From an uncultured Fibrobacterota bacterium (lineage in GTDB: Bacteria > Fibrobacterota > Chitinivibrionia > Chitinivibrionales > CAIOZP01): a stretch of 6,517 bases of DNA. Both the position numbers and the translations under genes were made by a program. Location: positions 1 to 6,517 of the forward strand of contig CAIOZP010000358.1 of assembly GCA_903862805.1 (NCBI GenBank), given 5' to 3'. Under the pieces are notes generated by a model. It had not been told where the DNA came from. It did no database searches and saw only the letters and a program-made list of their open reading frames with translations. Positions 1 to 6,432 of this stretch are shown one piece after another. The first letter of the stretch is position 1. The number at the start of each line of letters is the position of its first letter.

Positions 1-1
1 A

Positions 2-1384
2 GAGAGCGATGCCGATCAGGGCGATATGCTCGCGTTGAAAAACTTCAATGCACTGAACACTAATACCTTCCTGCCTTATGAATGGAGCGAGCCATACGTC
101 GGTATTCGTCGGGCCAACATGGTTATAGACAATGTGATTCCATCAGGTTCGGATTCGGCTCTTCTTGCAAGATACGTAGGCGAGGCGAAATTCCTTCGTG
201 CCTATTACTACTTCAATCTTGTGAAGATCTTCGGCGGTGTCCCGCTGGTACTTCATGTGCCGAATGCCGGATCGTACAACACGCCGCGTGCCAGTGTTGA
301 TGAGTGTTGGGCGCAGATCGAAAGCGATCTCAGTGATGCCGCCGAGGTTCTTCCACAAAAAGGCGAGGTTGAAGCTGGTCGTGCAACTTTGGGTGCAGCT
401 TTGGCACTTCGGACAAAGGCGTGCCTGTTTCAGACTCGCGAGATCACGTCCGCGCCGAGTGGCTCCACTGTGAAATCGGTCTGTTCTTATGGAACAGCAA
501 TTACGCATCCTGAGAAATTTGTCGAGGCAGAATCTCTCGCAGTTCTTGTTATCAATTCGGGCAAATATGACTTGGATCCTGACTATGCACACATCTTCAC
601 GAAAGATGGTCAGGATGGAATCGAGTCGATCTTTGAGGTGGAGCATGTAGAAGTGCCGGTTTCTCCGGATGCTTGGGGCGATGCGAACGAAGGTCAGCAG
701 ACTTCAATATTCCAGTGCGGAAGAAATTATCCGATCGGTGGATATGGTTTTGATTGTCCTACACCAAGCCTTGACAGCGCATATGAGCCGGGTGATCTTC
801 GCAAGAGTGCAACCATCATAGAAGAAGGTGATGTACTTTATCCGGATATTTTCACTGTTGACTCTTCAGTAGTTAAAGGTGTGAAGGTATATGACACGAC
901 CTATACCTATACTGCTGATAACAGCGATGATTATGCGAGCATCGCTCTGGGCGTGACAGGCAAGCATTCCCGCAAATATCTGCCCGAGGTTCATTCGCAG
1001 TCCGATATCGACAATCGTCCGGAAGACAGCAACTTTCCAGCAAACTGGCGTTCGATCCGTTATTCCGATTTACTGTTGATGTACGCGGAAGCCACAAACG
1101 AGAACGGACGTTCCGACCTCGGCCTGACTTATCTTAATCAGGTTCGTACCCGTGCCGGACTGCCGGCAATTGCTTCAGGCCTTTCGACCGTAGTAATGCG
1201 TGACACGATTTACCACGAACGCCGTGTCGAGCTTGCCATGGAAGGCATCCGGTTCTTTGATGTCGTACGTCAGGGAAGAGGTCCGACCGTGTTGCCGGGT
1301 TTTGTGAAGGGGCAACACGAGCATTTCCCTCTGCCAGCCGCAGAGCTTGAGCTGAATCCAACGCTCAAAGATAATCCGTACTGA
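2..1384 (+). CDS. SusD/RagB-family outer-membrane nutrient-binding lipoprotein, 5'-partial
   Basis: SusD/RagB proteins are surface lipoproteins that lid a SusC-type TonB-dependent transporter and bind glycans or other large nutrients. The frame is open from base 2, giving 460 residues. The family is usually about 500-550, so the signal peptide, lipobox cysteine and first helices lie outside the window; the ATG at base 26 is internal. Counting from base 2, three family signatures are visible. One is the FLRAYYYFNLVKIFGGVPL block at about 64-82. The second is the C-terminal RYSDLLLMYAEA block near 353-364, with LNQVRTRAG at 378-386. The third is ERRVELAMEGIRFFDVVRQG at 406-425. The end resembles the usual 'LP..E...NP.L..NP' SusD tail. 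Translation ends with three consecutive in-frame stops (TGA TAG TGA). A susC partner is expected upstream but is not visible. The substrate cannot be inferred. The family call is very secure. Confidence 0.95.
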   Translation, partial: ESDADQGDMLALKNFNALNTNTFLPYEWSEPYVGIRRANMVIDNVIPSGSDSALLARYVGEAKFLRAYYYFNLVKIFGGVPLVLHVPNAGSYNTPRASVDECWAQIESDLSDAAEVLPQKGEVEAGRATLGAALALRTKACLFQTREITSAPSGSTVKSVCSYGTAITHPEKFVEAESLAVLVINSGKYDLDPDYAHIFTKDGQDGIESIFEVEHVEVPVSPDAWGDANEGQQTSIFQCGRNYPIGGYGFDCPTPSLDSAYEPGDLRKSATIIEEGDVLYPDIFTVDSSVVKGVKVYDTTYTYTADNSDDYASIALGVTGKHSRKYLPEVHSQSDIDNRPEDSNFPANWRSIRYSDLLLMYAEATNENGRSDLGLTYLNQVRTRAGLPAIASGLSTVVMRDTIYHERRVELAMEGIRFFDVVRQGRGPTVLPGFVKGQHEHFPLPAAELELNPTLKDNPY

Positions 1385-1410
1385 TAGTGATTATGAACTT
1401 TAGTATCAAT

Positions 1411-1434
1411 AAATCTTCTTCGGAGAATTTCTCC
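1411..1434 (+). promoter_or_regulatory. Hairpin/palindrome over the Shine-Dalgarno sequence between susD-like gene and TonB cluster
   Basis: Arms AAATCTTC (1411-1418) and GAGAATTT (1423-1430) can pair around a TTCG loop, forming the stable C(UUCG)G tetraloop type, with one G-U pair and one C-A mismatch. The overlapping sequence GGAGAATTTCTCC (1422-1434) is an odd-length palindrome. The only Shine-Dalgarno candidate for the ATG at 1437 is GGAG(A) at 1422-1426, so both alternative folds occupy it. There is no long U tract, so an intrinsic terminator is unlikely. A role in lowering translation of the TonB cluster relative to the SusD gene, or in RNA processing, is inference. Confidence 0.4.
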
Positions 1435-1436
1435 TC

Positions 1437-2300
1437 ATGAACAGAGCAGTTAGTCGTATCGCTCTTGCGGGAGCGGCGGTGCTCGCGATGACTCAGGTGA
1501 TTGTTGCGCAGCAAACGCAGCAGTCGCTTGATGATGAGATCGCGCAGGCCAACAAGGATCTTGTGCAGACCCAGCAGGAAACGCAGCGGGTTTCGCAGGA
1601 GATCGAGAAGGATCAGCAGGACTACGCCGCATATCGGGCGCATCAGGCGCAGAAAGTGGCTGGCGCCAATTCGGATCTCGATTCCGCCAAGAAGCAGATG
1701 GCTGTTCAGGCGCATGCCAACGACTCGCTTTCTTCGCTTATTTCGCGACTGCAGGCGGAGCGTCATCAGGTCGAACTTTCCGAAGAGGAATTCCGTCAAC
1801 AGCTTGTCGGGATTGCCACAAAGGTTATGCCTACGGCAAAGAAGCAGACTCCGCTTGTATCAACACAGATACAGTCGGCGCTTTCGCTTCTTATTAGCGA
1901 TCTCTCTTCGAAGGCAGTTGACAACGTGGAAGGATGCACGCGTCTGATCACGATTATCAACAAACTTGAAGATGTGACCACCAGTGTCCAGACGGCCAGT
2001 GAAACTTCGCCGGTACCAGACATTCACGGTCAGGTGTATCGCTTGCGCATCGGTGCTTTCTTTGAAGCGGTTGTTGACGAGAAGGGTGAGAAGTGTGCTG
2101 TGTTCACAGGCTACGGTGCAGATGGTTCACCTCAGTGGAAGGTTATTCCTTCTGCAGCAACAGCTCAGGACATTCTCAAGGCTGTGAGTGTTCGCGATGG
2201 CAAATCACTGCCAGCATTTGTAAATCTTCCTTTGGCCGCAGTTGCCGAGGCTAAAGTTCAGGCGCAGGTTTCGGCTCCGGTTAAGGGAGGCAGCAAGTGA
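1437..2300 (+). CDS. DUF3450-like periplasmic coiled-coil protein of a TonB2/TtpC-type system
   Basis: This is a 287-residue exported protein. Residues 1-24 form a Sec signal peptide (basic start, hydrophobic core, VIVA then QQ at the cleavage point). About residues 28-120 are rich in Q, E, K, D and A with few prolines and predict a long coiled coil. A helical, more hydrophobic stretch follows at about 135-180. The C-terminal part has VYRLRIGAFFEAV near 200-212, then a glycine-rich segment and a QWKVI strand, as in DUF3450 proteins. In known TonB2 clusters a DUF3450 protein is encoded just before TtpC, which matches this gene order. The start ATG has GGAGA 10 bases upstream. The last four bases overlap the next gene's start (GTGA). 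The molecular function of DUF3450 is not established; a periplasmic accessory to TonB energization is inferred from context. Assignment to the family rests on architecture and neighbours, not a profile search. Confidence 0.8.
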   Translation: MNRAVSRIALAGAAVLAMTQVIVAQQTQQSLDDEIAQANKDLVQTQQETQRVSQEIEKDQQDYAAYRAHQAQKVAGANSDLDSAKKQMAVQAHANDSLSSLISRLQAERHQVELSEEEFRQQLVGIATKVMPTAKKQTPLVSTQIQSALSLLISDLSSKAVDNVEGCTRLITIINKLEDVTTSVQTASETSPVPDIHGQVYRLRIGAFFEAVVDEKGEKCAVFTGYGADGSPQWKVIPSAATAQDILKAVSVRDGKSLPAFVNLPLAAVAEAKVQAQVSAPVKGGSK

Positions 2301-3769
2301 AACGTACCGGTCTATTGATTATATCAGCGGCGCTTATTTTTGGTGCCAATGCAAGTTCCAGAGGCGACGACAAGGCTATCGCCGAAAAGCAGGCCCAGCT
2401 CAAGCAGATTCAGGGAACGCTTGATCAGGCTCGCGACAGCCTTCAGCGCTTGATTGCAAAACAATATGCATTCAAGCAGAAGGCGGTTGACGAAAAGGAA
2501 TCGGACAAAGAGGAACTCGGAAGACTTCGCGATCAGCAGGAAAAGGTCGAAAATGATCTCTCCCGCATCAAGGAGGAGTGTCTTTCCAAAGAGCAGTCCC
2601 TCGATGACGAACGCAAAGGCGTCACCTCAAAGCAGGATGAGTGGAAATACCTTAAAGATCAGATGAAAGACATGTTCCAGAAAGACGGCGACGGTTTGCT
2701 CGAAGTCTTCCCGCTCGACCATGAACTTCGTCAGCAGGCAATCGAGAATGTCAAGACCACGCTCTCGGCCAACAGTGCTCCGGCGGTTGCTTTCTCGGCA
2801 TTTGTTGATTATCGCCTCAAGTGGCTTGCCCGTGGCGATTCGGTGAGCATCGACAAGGCCACTGTAATTCCTCAGGAAAGCGGCCCGAAGGAACTGACCA
2901 TCGTTCGTTTCGGCAATATGCTTGGCTACGGAATCGATGGATCGGGAACATGCTATTATCTTCGTCAGACCGGCAGACTTGGGAACGACAGATTTGCAAC
3001 CGAGAAGATCGGTGCGCCTGAATTGAGCACCAAGATTGCGACAAAGGTCAATCAGTGGCTTCAGGCCGGTGCGATCTCCGGCGATGTTCCGGTTGAGGTC
3101 ATGCAGAACGAACAGGCCCGTATGCTTATTTCCGGCAAGAAGGAATCCTACTGGGGCGGGGTCTGGCATTCACTTCAGGGCGGCGGACTCATCATGATTC
3201 CGTTGCTAATGCTTCCTTTCTGGGTGCTTTATCTGGTGCTCATCAAGTGGATTCAGTTTGCGCGCCGTTCGGGACTCATGAAGAAACAGTTTAAGAATGC
3301 CATGAAGTTCCTTGACAAAGGGGATTTCGACAAGGCTCTCGAATATGCTTCCGGTTGCAAGAAGGGCATAGTCGCGACAATGCTCCGCTATGCAATCGAG
3401 CGTCGCAGTCAAGGCCGTGATGTCGGCGAGCGTGCGGTTTACGAACTGTTGGCACTTGAAACGCCGACGCTCAACCGCAATCTCAATACGCTTGCAGTCA
3501 TTGCAGGTGCGGCGCCGCTTCTTGGTCTGCTTGGAACAATTTCCGGTATGATCACGCTTTTTGCGGCGGTCACGCATTACGGCACCGGCGATCCGAAGTT
3601 CCTTGCTGGTGGTATTTCCGAGGCGCTTATTACGGCCAAAACGGGTCTTGCTGTCGCGATTCCGGTGCTCTTCATCCACGATCTTCTTCGCGGAGCAAAA
3701 GACAAACTGGTTTCCGGGATGGAAAAGTTTGCCATCGACCTTCTTAACGCCGTTTACCCGGGAGAATAA
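2297..3769 (+). CDS. ttpC: TtpC-like MotA/TolQ/ExbB proton-channel protein with periplasmic coiled-coil domain
   Basis: This is a 490-residue inner-membrane protein, about twice the length of plain ExbB. Residues 1-19 form a signal peptide (cleavage after ANA). Residues 22-125 are a charged coiled coil. Residues 130-285 are a periplasmic domain containing ELTIVRFGNMLGYGIDG. The ExbB/TolQ part follows: TM1 about 298-321, a cytoplasmic segment, TM2 about 396-420 with PLLGLLGTISGM, and TM3 about 440-462 with GGISEALITAKTGLAVAIP. Glu442 aligns by eye with the functional TM Glu of E. coli ExbB (IAEALLATAIGL). A lysine (448) inside TM3 is unusual. In Vibrio, TtpC works with ExbB2, ExbD2 and TonB2 and is required for TonB2-dependent uptake. 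Start: GTG at 2297, overlapping the preceding TGA, with GGGAGG 6 bases upstream; an MKRTGLLII signal peptide follows at once. The next gene starts 3 bases after the stop. Confidence 0.92.
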   Translation: MKRTGLLIISAALIFGANASSRGDDKAIAEKQAQLKQIQGTLDQARDSLQRLIAKQYAFKQKAVDEKESDKEELGRLRDQQEKVENDLSRIKEECLSKEQSLDDERKGVTSKQDEWKYLKDQMKDMFQKDGDGLLEVFPLDHELRQQAIENVKTTLSANSAPAVAFSAFVDYRLKWLARGDSVSIDKATVIPQESGPKELTIVRFGNMLGYGIDGSGTCYYLRQTGRLGNDRFATEKIGAPELSTKIATKVNQWLQAGAISGDVPVEVMQNEQARMLISGKKESYWGGVWHSLQGGGLIMIPLLMLPFWVLYLVLIKWIQFARRSGLMKKQFKNAMKFLDKGDFDKALEYASGCKKGIVATMLRYAIERRSQGRDVGERAVYELLALETPTLNRNLNTLAVIAGAAPLLGLLGTISGMITLFAAVTHYGTGDPKFLAGGISEALITAKTGLAVAIPVLFIHDLLRGAKDKLVSGMEKFAIDLLNAVYPGE

Positions 3770-3772
3770 ACC

Positions 3773-4804
3773 TTGCTTGAACCGTTCATAAAACTGTTCA
3801 ACGAGGGCGGGTGGGTTCTTTATCCGATCTTCAGTGTGTCGATTGTTGTATGGCACATTGCTGGAGGTAAGTTCCTTCGCTATACGTGGTTGAAACGTGC
3901 ATGGAATAAGGCTCATGCCAGCATCGTTTCACGTTCGGCCGAAGGAACAAATAAATCCGGCTACGCGCCGTTCGATACCTTTGTCGCGAGGGTTCTCAGC
4001 CCGACTGCGACACCGGCAAAAGTGGAACGGGCCTTTGAAGAACTTCTTGTTGAAACGACACCAGGACTCGACAGAGGTATCACGACCATTTCGGCCTGTG
4101 TTGTGATGGCTCCTCTTCTCGGATTGCTCGGAACAATTTCCGGCATGAACGAAATGTTCCGTGTCATTGGCGAGTTCGGATTCGGAAATCCGACCATCAT
4201 GGCGAACGGAATCTCCATGGCACTTCAGGCAACCCTCACGGGTATGGCTGTTGCTGTGGCGGCGCTGTTTTCCCTTGATTATCTCACCAATACCAGACAC
4301 CGACTTGTTGCCCGCCTCAGGGGAGATCGCGACATTATCATGCGCGATATTCTCAAGAGGACGCCGAGGGCGGAAAATGCGAAAAAAGGAGGCGGTATGC
4401 GCCATATGCGTTCCTTGCACGAGGAACATCAGAATCCTGAAATCAACCTTGCGCCGTTCGTTGATACGATCATGATCCTTCTGATCTTCTTCGTGGTCAC
4501 GGCTAACCTTTATGTCGAGACCGGCGTCGATGTGTCAAAGCCCAAAGCGCAGGCCGCTAAAGCTGCTGGTGCGAAGGCTCTGCTTATCGGCATAACGCGC
4601 GAAGGTACTGTTCATATGATGGGTCGTCAGGTCAGCGTTGACAGATTGCGAATGATCGTCGAGCAGGAAGTCGGCAAGCAGCCTGACGTCTCGGTGGTGA
4701 TCATCGCCGACCGTGACGCCAATGTCGGAAAAGCCGTCGAGGTGCTGGATCAGTGCACGATGGCCGGTGTTCAGAAGGTTTCCATTGCAGCAGGCAAGGA
4801 CTGA
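3773..4804 (+). CDS. ExbB-ExbD fusion: proton-channel and TonB-coupling subunits in one polypeptide
   Basis: These 343 residues cover both partners of the TonB-energizing proton channel. The ExbB half (about 1-175) opens with the ExbB2-like LF.EGGWVLYP. It has TM1 about 13-33, TM2 about 104-125 (APLLGLLGTISGM) and TM3 about 147-168 (NGISMALQATLTGMAVAVAAL). A basic linker of about 50 residues (172-222) leads to a complete ExbD. Its single TM (224-243) reads NLAPFVDTIMILLIFFVV, with the proton-carrying aspartate at Asp231, followed by a periplasmic domain to 343. ExbB ends and ExbD begins in the cytoplasm, so the fusion keeps both topologies. Usually these are two genes. The TTG start at 3773 has GGGAG 8 bases upstream and places the family N-terminus correctly. 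An internal Shine-Dalgarno and ATG sit at the junction (Met209). A sequencing error is possible but not suggested: both halves share one frame and other frames give long overlaps. Confidence 0.92.
   Translation: MLEPFIKLFNEGGWVLYPIFSVSIVVWHIAGGKFLRYTWLKRAWNKAHASIVSRSAEGTNKSGYAPFDTFVARVLSPTATPAKVERAFEELLVETTPGLDRGITTISACVVMAPLLGLLGTISGMNEMFRVIGEFGFGNPTIMANGISMALQATLTGMAVAVAALFSLDYLTNTRHRLVARLRGDRDIIMRDILKRTPRAENAKKGGGMRHMRSLHEEHQNPEINLAPFVDTIMILLIFFVVTANLYVETGVDVSKPKAQAAKAAGAKALLIGITREGTVHMMGRQVSVDRLRMIVEQEVGKQPDVSVVIIADRDANVGKAVEVLDQCTMAGVQKVSIAAGKD
4386..4399 (+). promoter_or_regulatory. exbD: Internal ribosome binding site and in-frame ATG for a possible free ExbD
   Basis: AAGGAGG at 4386-4392 is an almost full anti-Shine-Dalgarno match. 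It is followed after 4 bases by ATG (4397-4399), which is codon 209 of the fusion. A second in-frame ATG lies at 4406. Translation from here would give a 135-residue protein, the usual ExbD length, with a short cytoplasmic N-terminus before the TM segment. The site lies exactly at the domain boundary, so it is either a working internal start or a relic of a formerly separate exbD gene. The 4-base spacing is somewhat short, and the first glycines of the linker are encoded by the Shine-Dalgarno itself. Confidence 0.5.
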
Positions 4805-4807
4805 CAG

Positions 4808-5455
4808 ATGTTCCTGAAACTTGCATGGAAAGTTCTCTGGGTCGCAAGAGTCGCGGTCGCGGTCGTGATTTCGGTTGCGCTTTTCACCGCAGTCGCCATG
4901 CTTCATTCGAAATTCGGAATGAAGAAGGAAGAAAAAGGTGCAAACGCGCAGCAGGTTTTCTCGGCCGTGATACCACCAAAACCTCCCGAAGAAAAAAAGG
5001 CTCCGCAGCAGCGTATGCGTCAGGTTCAGCAGACCAATGCCGAAGGCAAAGGTCAGTCCGATCCAATGGCCATGCGCTTCGCACCAGACCTCGGACTCGA
5101 CGGACCGGGCGGTGGCAATGGCGCGAATGTTCAGCTTGGCAAACAGGATCTGAATGCTGAAGTGTTTGAGCAGGGGCAGACAGATGAAGATGCTTCTCCG
5201 ATGACGACTTCGCCATTTTCGTTTCCCGAAGCTGCGCGCGATCAGCACATAGAAGGCGGAACGATTCACGTCGTTTTTGTTGTGACGCACGAAGGAAAGG
5301 TCGGTGACATCCAGATCTCAAAATCTCCGTCACCTCTTTTTGACAATGAGATCAAAAGGGTTCTCGCGACTTGGCGCTTCAAGCCTGCCAAGAACAAGGG
5401 AATACCTGTCAATCAGCGAGTCCAGAAGGACGTAGAGTTCCATCTGCAGCAATGA
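4808..5455 (+). CDS. tonB: TonB-family energy transducer (short, TonB2-like)
   Basis: This is a 215-residue protein that links the inner-membrane proton channel to TonB-dependent outer-membrane transporters. One N-terminal TM anchor lies at about 9-32 (WKVLWVARVAVAVVISVALF). The periplasmic spacer (33-138) has only a brief proline cluster (IPPKPPEEKK, 55-64) and a glycine-rich DGPGGGNG stretch. This differs from the long Pro-Glu/Pro-Lys rod of E. coli TonB. The C-terminal TonB domain runs from about 139 to 215: FPEAARDQHIEGGTIHVVFVV, then G.V....ISKSPSPLFD, ending in the hallmark TWRFKPA (Trp189, Pro193) and a final beta strand DVEFHL. The ATG at 4808 is preceded by AAGGA with 7-base spacing and lies 3 bases after the exbB-exbD stop. 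The stop overlaps the ATG of the TPR gene. The call is secure; the partner transporter is presumably the SusC of the upstream SusD, which is inference. Confidence 0.95.
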   Translation: MFLKLAWKVLWVARVAVAVVISVALFTAVAMLHSKFGMKKEEKGANAQQVFSAVIPPKPPEEKKAPQQRMRQVQQTNAEGKGQSDPMAMRFAPDLGLDGPGGGNGANVQLGKQDLNAEVFEQGQTDEDASPMTTSPFSFPEAARDQHIEGGTIHVVFVVTHEGKVGDIQISKSPSPLFDNEIKRVLATWRFKPAKNKGIPVNQRVQKDVEFHLQQ

Positions 5456-6432
5456 TAATCAGGAATATGTTTTTTATGAAATCCTTTTTCTCCTTTGTAA
5501 ATTTCGCTTCCGGTGTTTGTTTGTCGGTTGTGCTGGTATCATCGGTTCCGGTATCGGCATCTACCCTCGACGACGCAAACGCCGCCTACTCAAACGGCAA
5601 ATACAAGAAAGCCGCTGTTCTTTTCAAGAAGGCGGCTGCCGAGGGCGAGAGTCCGGCGCTTTGTTTTTATAACGCCGGCAATTCGTATTTCCAGCTCAAT
5701 GCGCTTCCGCAGGCGATTGTTTCTTACAGGGCCTGTGTTCAGAATGCGCCGACATTCTTCAAGGGATTTCTCAATCTCGCGATTTGCTATTTCACGGTAA
5801 ACGATCTTGGCCGCTGCATTGCTACCGGTTATCGTGCGCTTCAGCTTGAGCCGACAAATCAGAAGACGCTCCAACTTATGGCTGTGGCATATCGTCGATG
5901 CGGTGCGACCGGTCGTGCGGTTGTCACATACGAAAATATAGCGAGGCTTTATCCATTGCTCGAAGACTCCTATATCGGACTTGGTGAAATTTATCGCGAC
6001 ATCGGTGATTGTGATGAAGCGATCAAATGGCTGTCGCTTTATCCGGTTGACGGCAAGAACATGGTTTATGTCGATAATCTCATGGCCGATCTTTACGAGA
6101 AAAAGGGAGATCCTTCGCGTGAGATGTATTATCTGGATCAGGCATTCGACCTTGATAAATCCAAGCGTTGGACTCTATACCGTATCGCCAATATCCAGAA
6201 CAGCGGTGGCAACGATCTTGTTTCGCTCGAGACCTGTCGCGATGCAATGCGTCAGTTCCCTGACTTTGCAGAGGTAGCCGTTCTCGCCGGAAGCATAGCC
6301 TTCAAGCACGAACGTATCGAAGAGGCTGAGCGCTATTATTCGCAGGCAGTTCAGCTCGGTAGTCCGGCGGCCGTTGTCGGTTTATCGAACGTGAGAAACT
6401 GGCGCAAGGCACACGCTCCGCAGGAAATGTAA
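5452..6432 (+). CDS. Exported TPR-repeat protein of the TonB cluster
   Basis: The 326 residues from the ATG at 5452 begin with a signal peptide whose core is FVNFASGVCLSVVLVSSVPVSA (cleavage about after Ala36). After it come roughly eight tetratricopeptide-like helical pairs spanning 38-310. Clear examples are ANAAYSNGKYKKAAVLFKKA, YNAGNSYFQLNALPQAIVSY, DSYIGLGEIYRDIGDCDEAI and AGSIAFKHERIEEAERYYSQA. TPR proteins are binding scaffolds, and a TPR gene commonly ends TonB2-type operons, so a periplasmic role in assembling or positioning the complex is likely but unproven. Start choice: ATG 5452 overlaps the TonB stop (ATGA), suggesting translational coupling. ATG 5467 has AGGA only 2 bases away. 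ATG 5476 gives the most classical signal peptide (MKSFF) with AGGA 11 bases upstream. The three differ only in residues removed with the signal peptide. There is no lipobox at the cysteine. Confidence 0.88.
   Translation: MIIRNMFFMKSFFSFVNFASGVCLSVVLVSSVPVSASTLDDANAAYSNGKYKKAAVLFKKAAAEGESPALCFYNAGNSYFQLNALPQAIVSYRACVQNAPTFFKGFLNLAICYFTVNDLGRCIATGYRALQLEPTNQKTLQLMAVAYRRCGATGRAVVTYENIARLYPLLEDSYIGLGEIYRDIGDCDEAIKWLSLYPVDGKNMVYVDNLMADLYEKKGDPSREMYYLDQAFDLDKSKRWTLYRIANIQNSGGNDLVSLETCRDAMRQFPDFAEVAVLAGSIAFKHERIEEAERYYSQAVQLGSPAAVVGLSNVRNWRKAHAPQEM

Noticed and set aside
1385..1436. Independent promoter for the TonB cluster in the 52-base gap
   Set aside because: TATCAAT near 1404-1410 vaguely resembles a -10 box, but no matching -35 or Bacteroidota-type -33/-7 pair is visible.
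3206..3916. 236-codon open frame on the minus strand
   Set aside because: It is antisense across the TtpC-like and ExbB coding regions, both strongly supported by conserved motifs; its product is low-complexity in K, R and N with no family signature.
3533..4143. 14-base direct repeat GGAACAATTTCCGG at 3533-3546 and 4130-4143
   Set aside because: Both copies encode the same conserved GTISG motif of TM2 in the two ExbB-type domains, so paralogy explains the identity.
4535..5290. 251-codon open frame on the minus strand
   Set aside because: It lies antisense to ExbD and TonB coding sequence, has no recognizable domain or ribosome binding site, and its composition (many R, H, C, F) is typical of a shadow frame.
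5371..5451. N-terminal extension of the TPR protein back to the ATG at 5371
   Set aside because: It would overlap the conserved C-terminus of TonB by 85 bases and place 27 polar residues ahead of an obvious signal peptide.
5452..5530. Lipoprotein signal in the TPR protein (Cys23)
   Set aside because: The residues before the cysteine (SGV) do not fit the L-[AS]-[GA]-C lipobox, and a normal VSA-S cleavage site follows.
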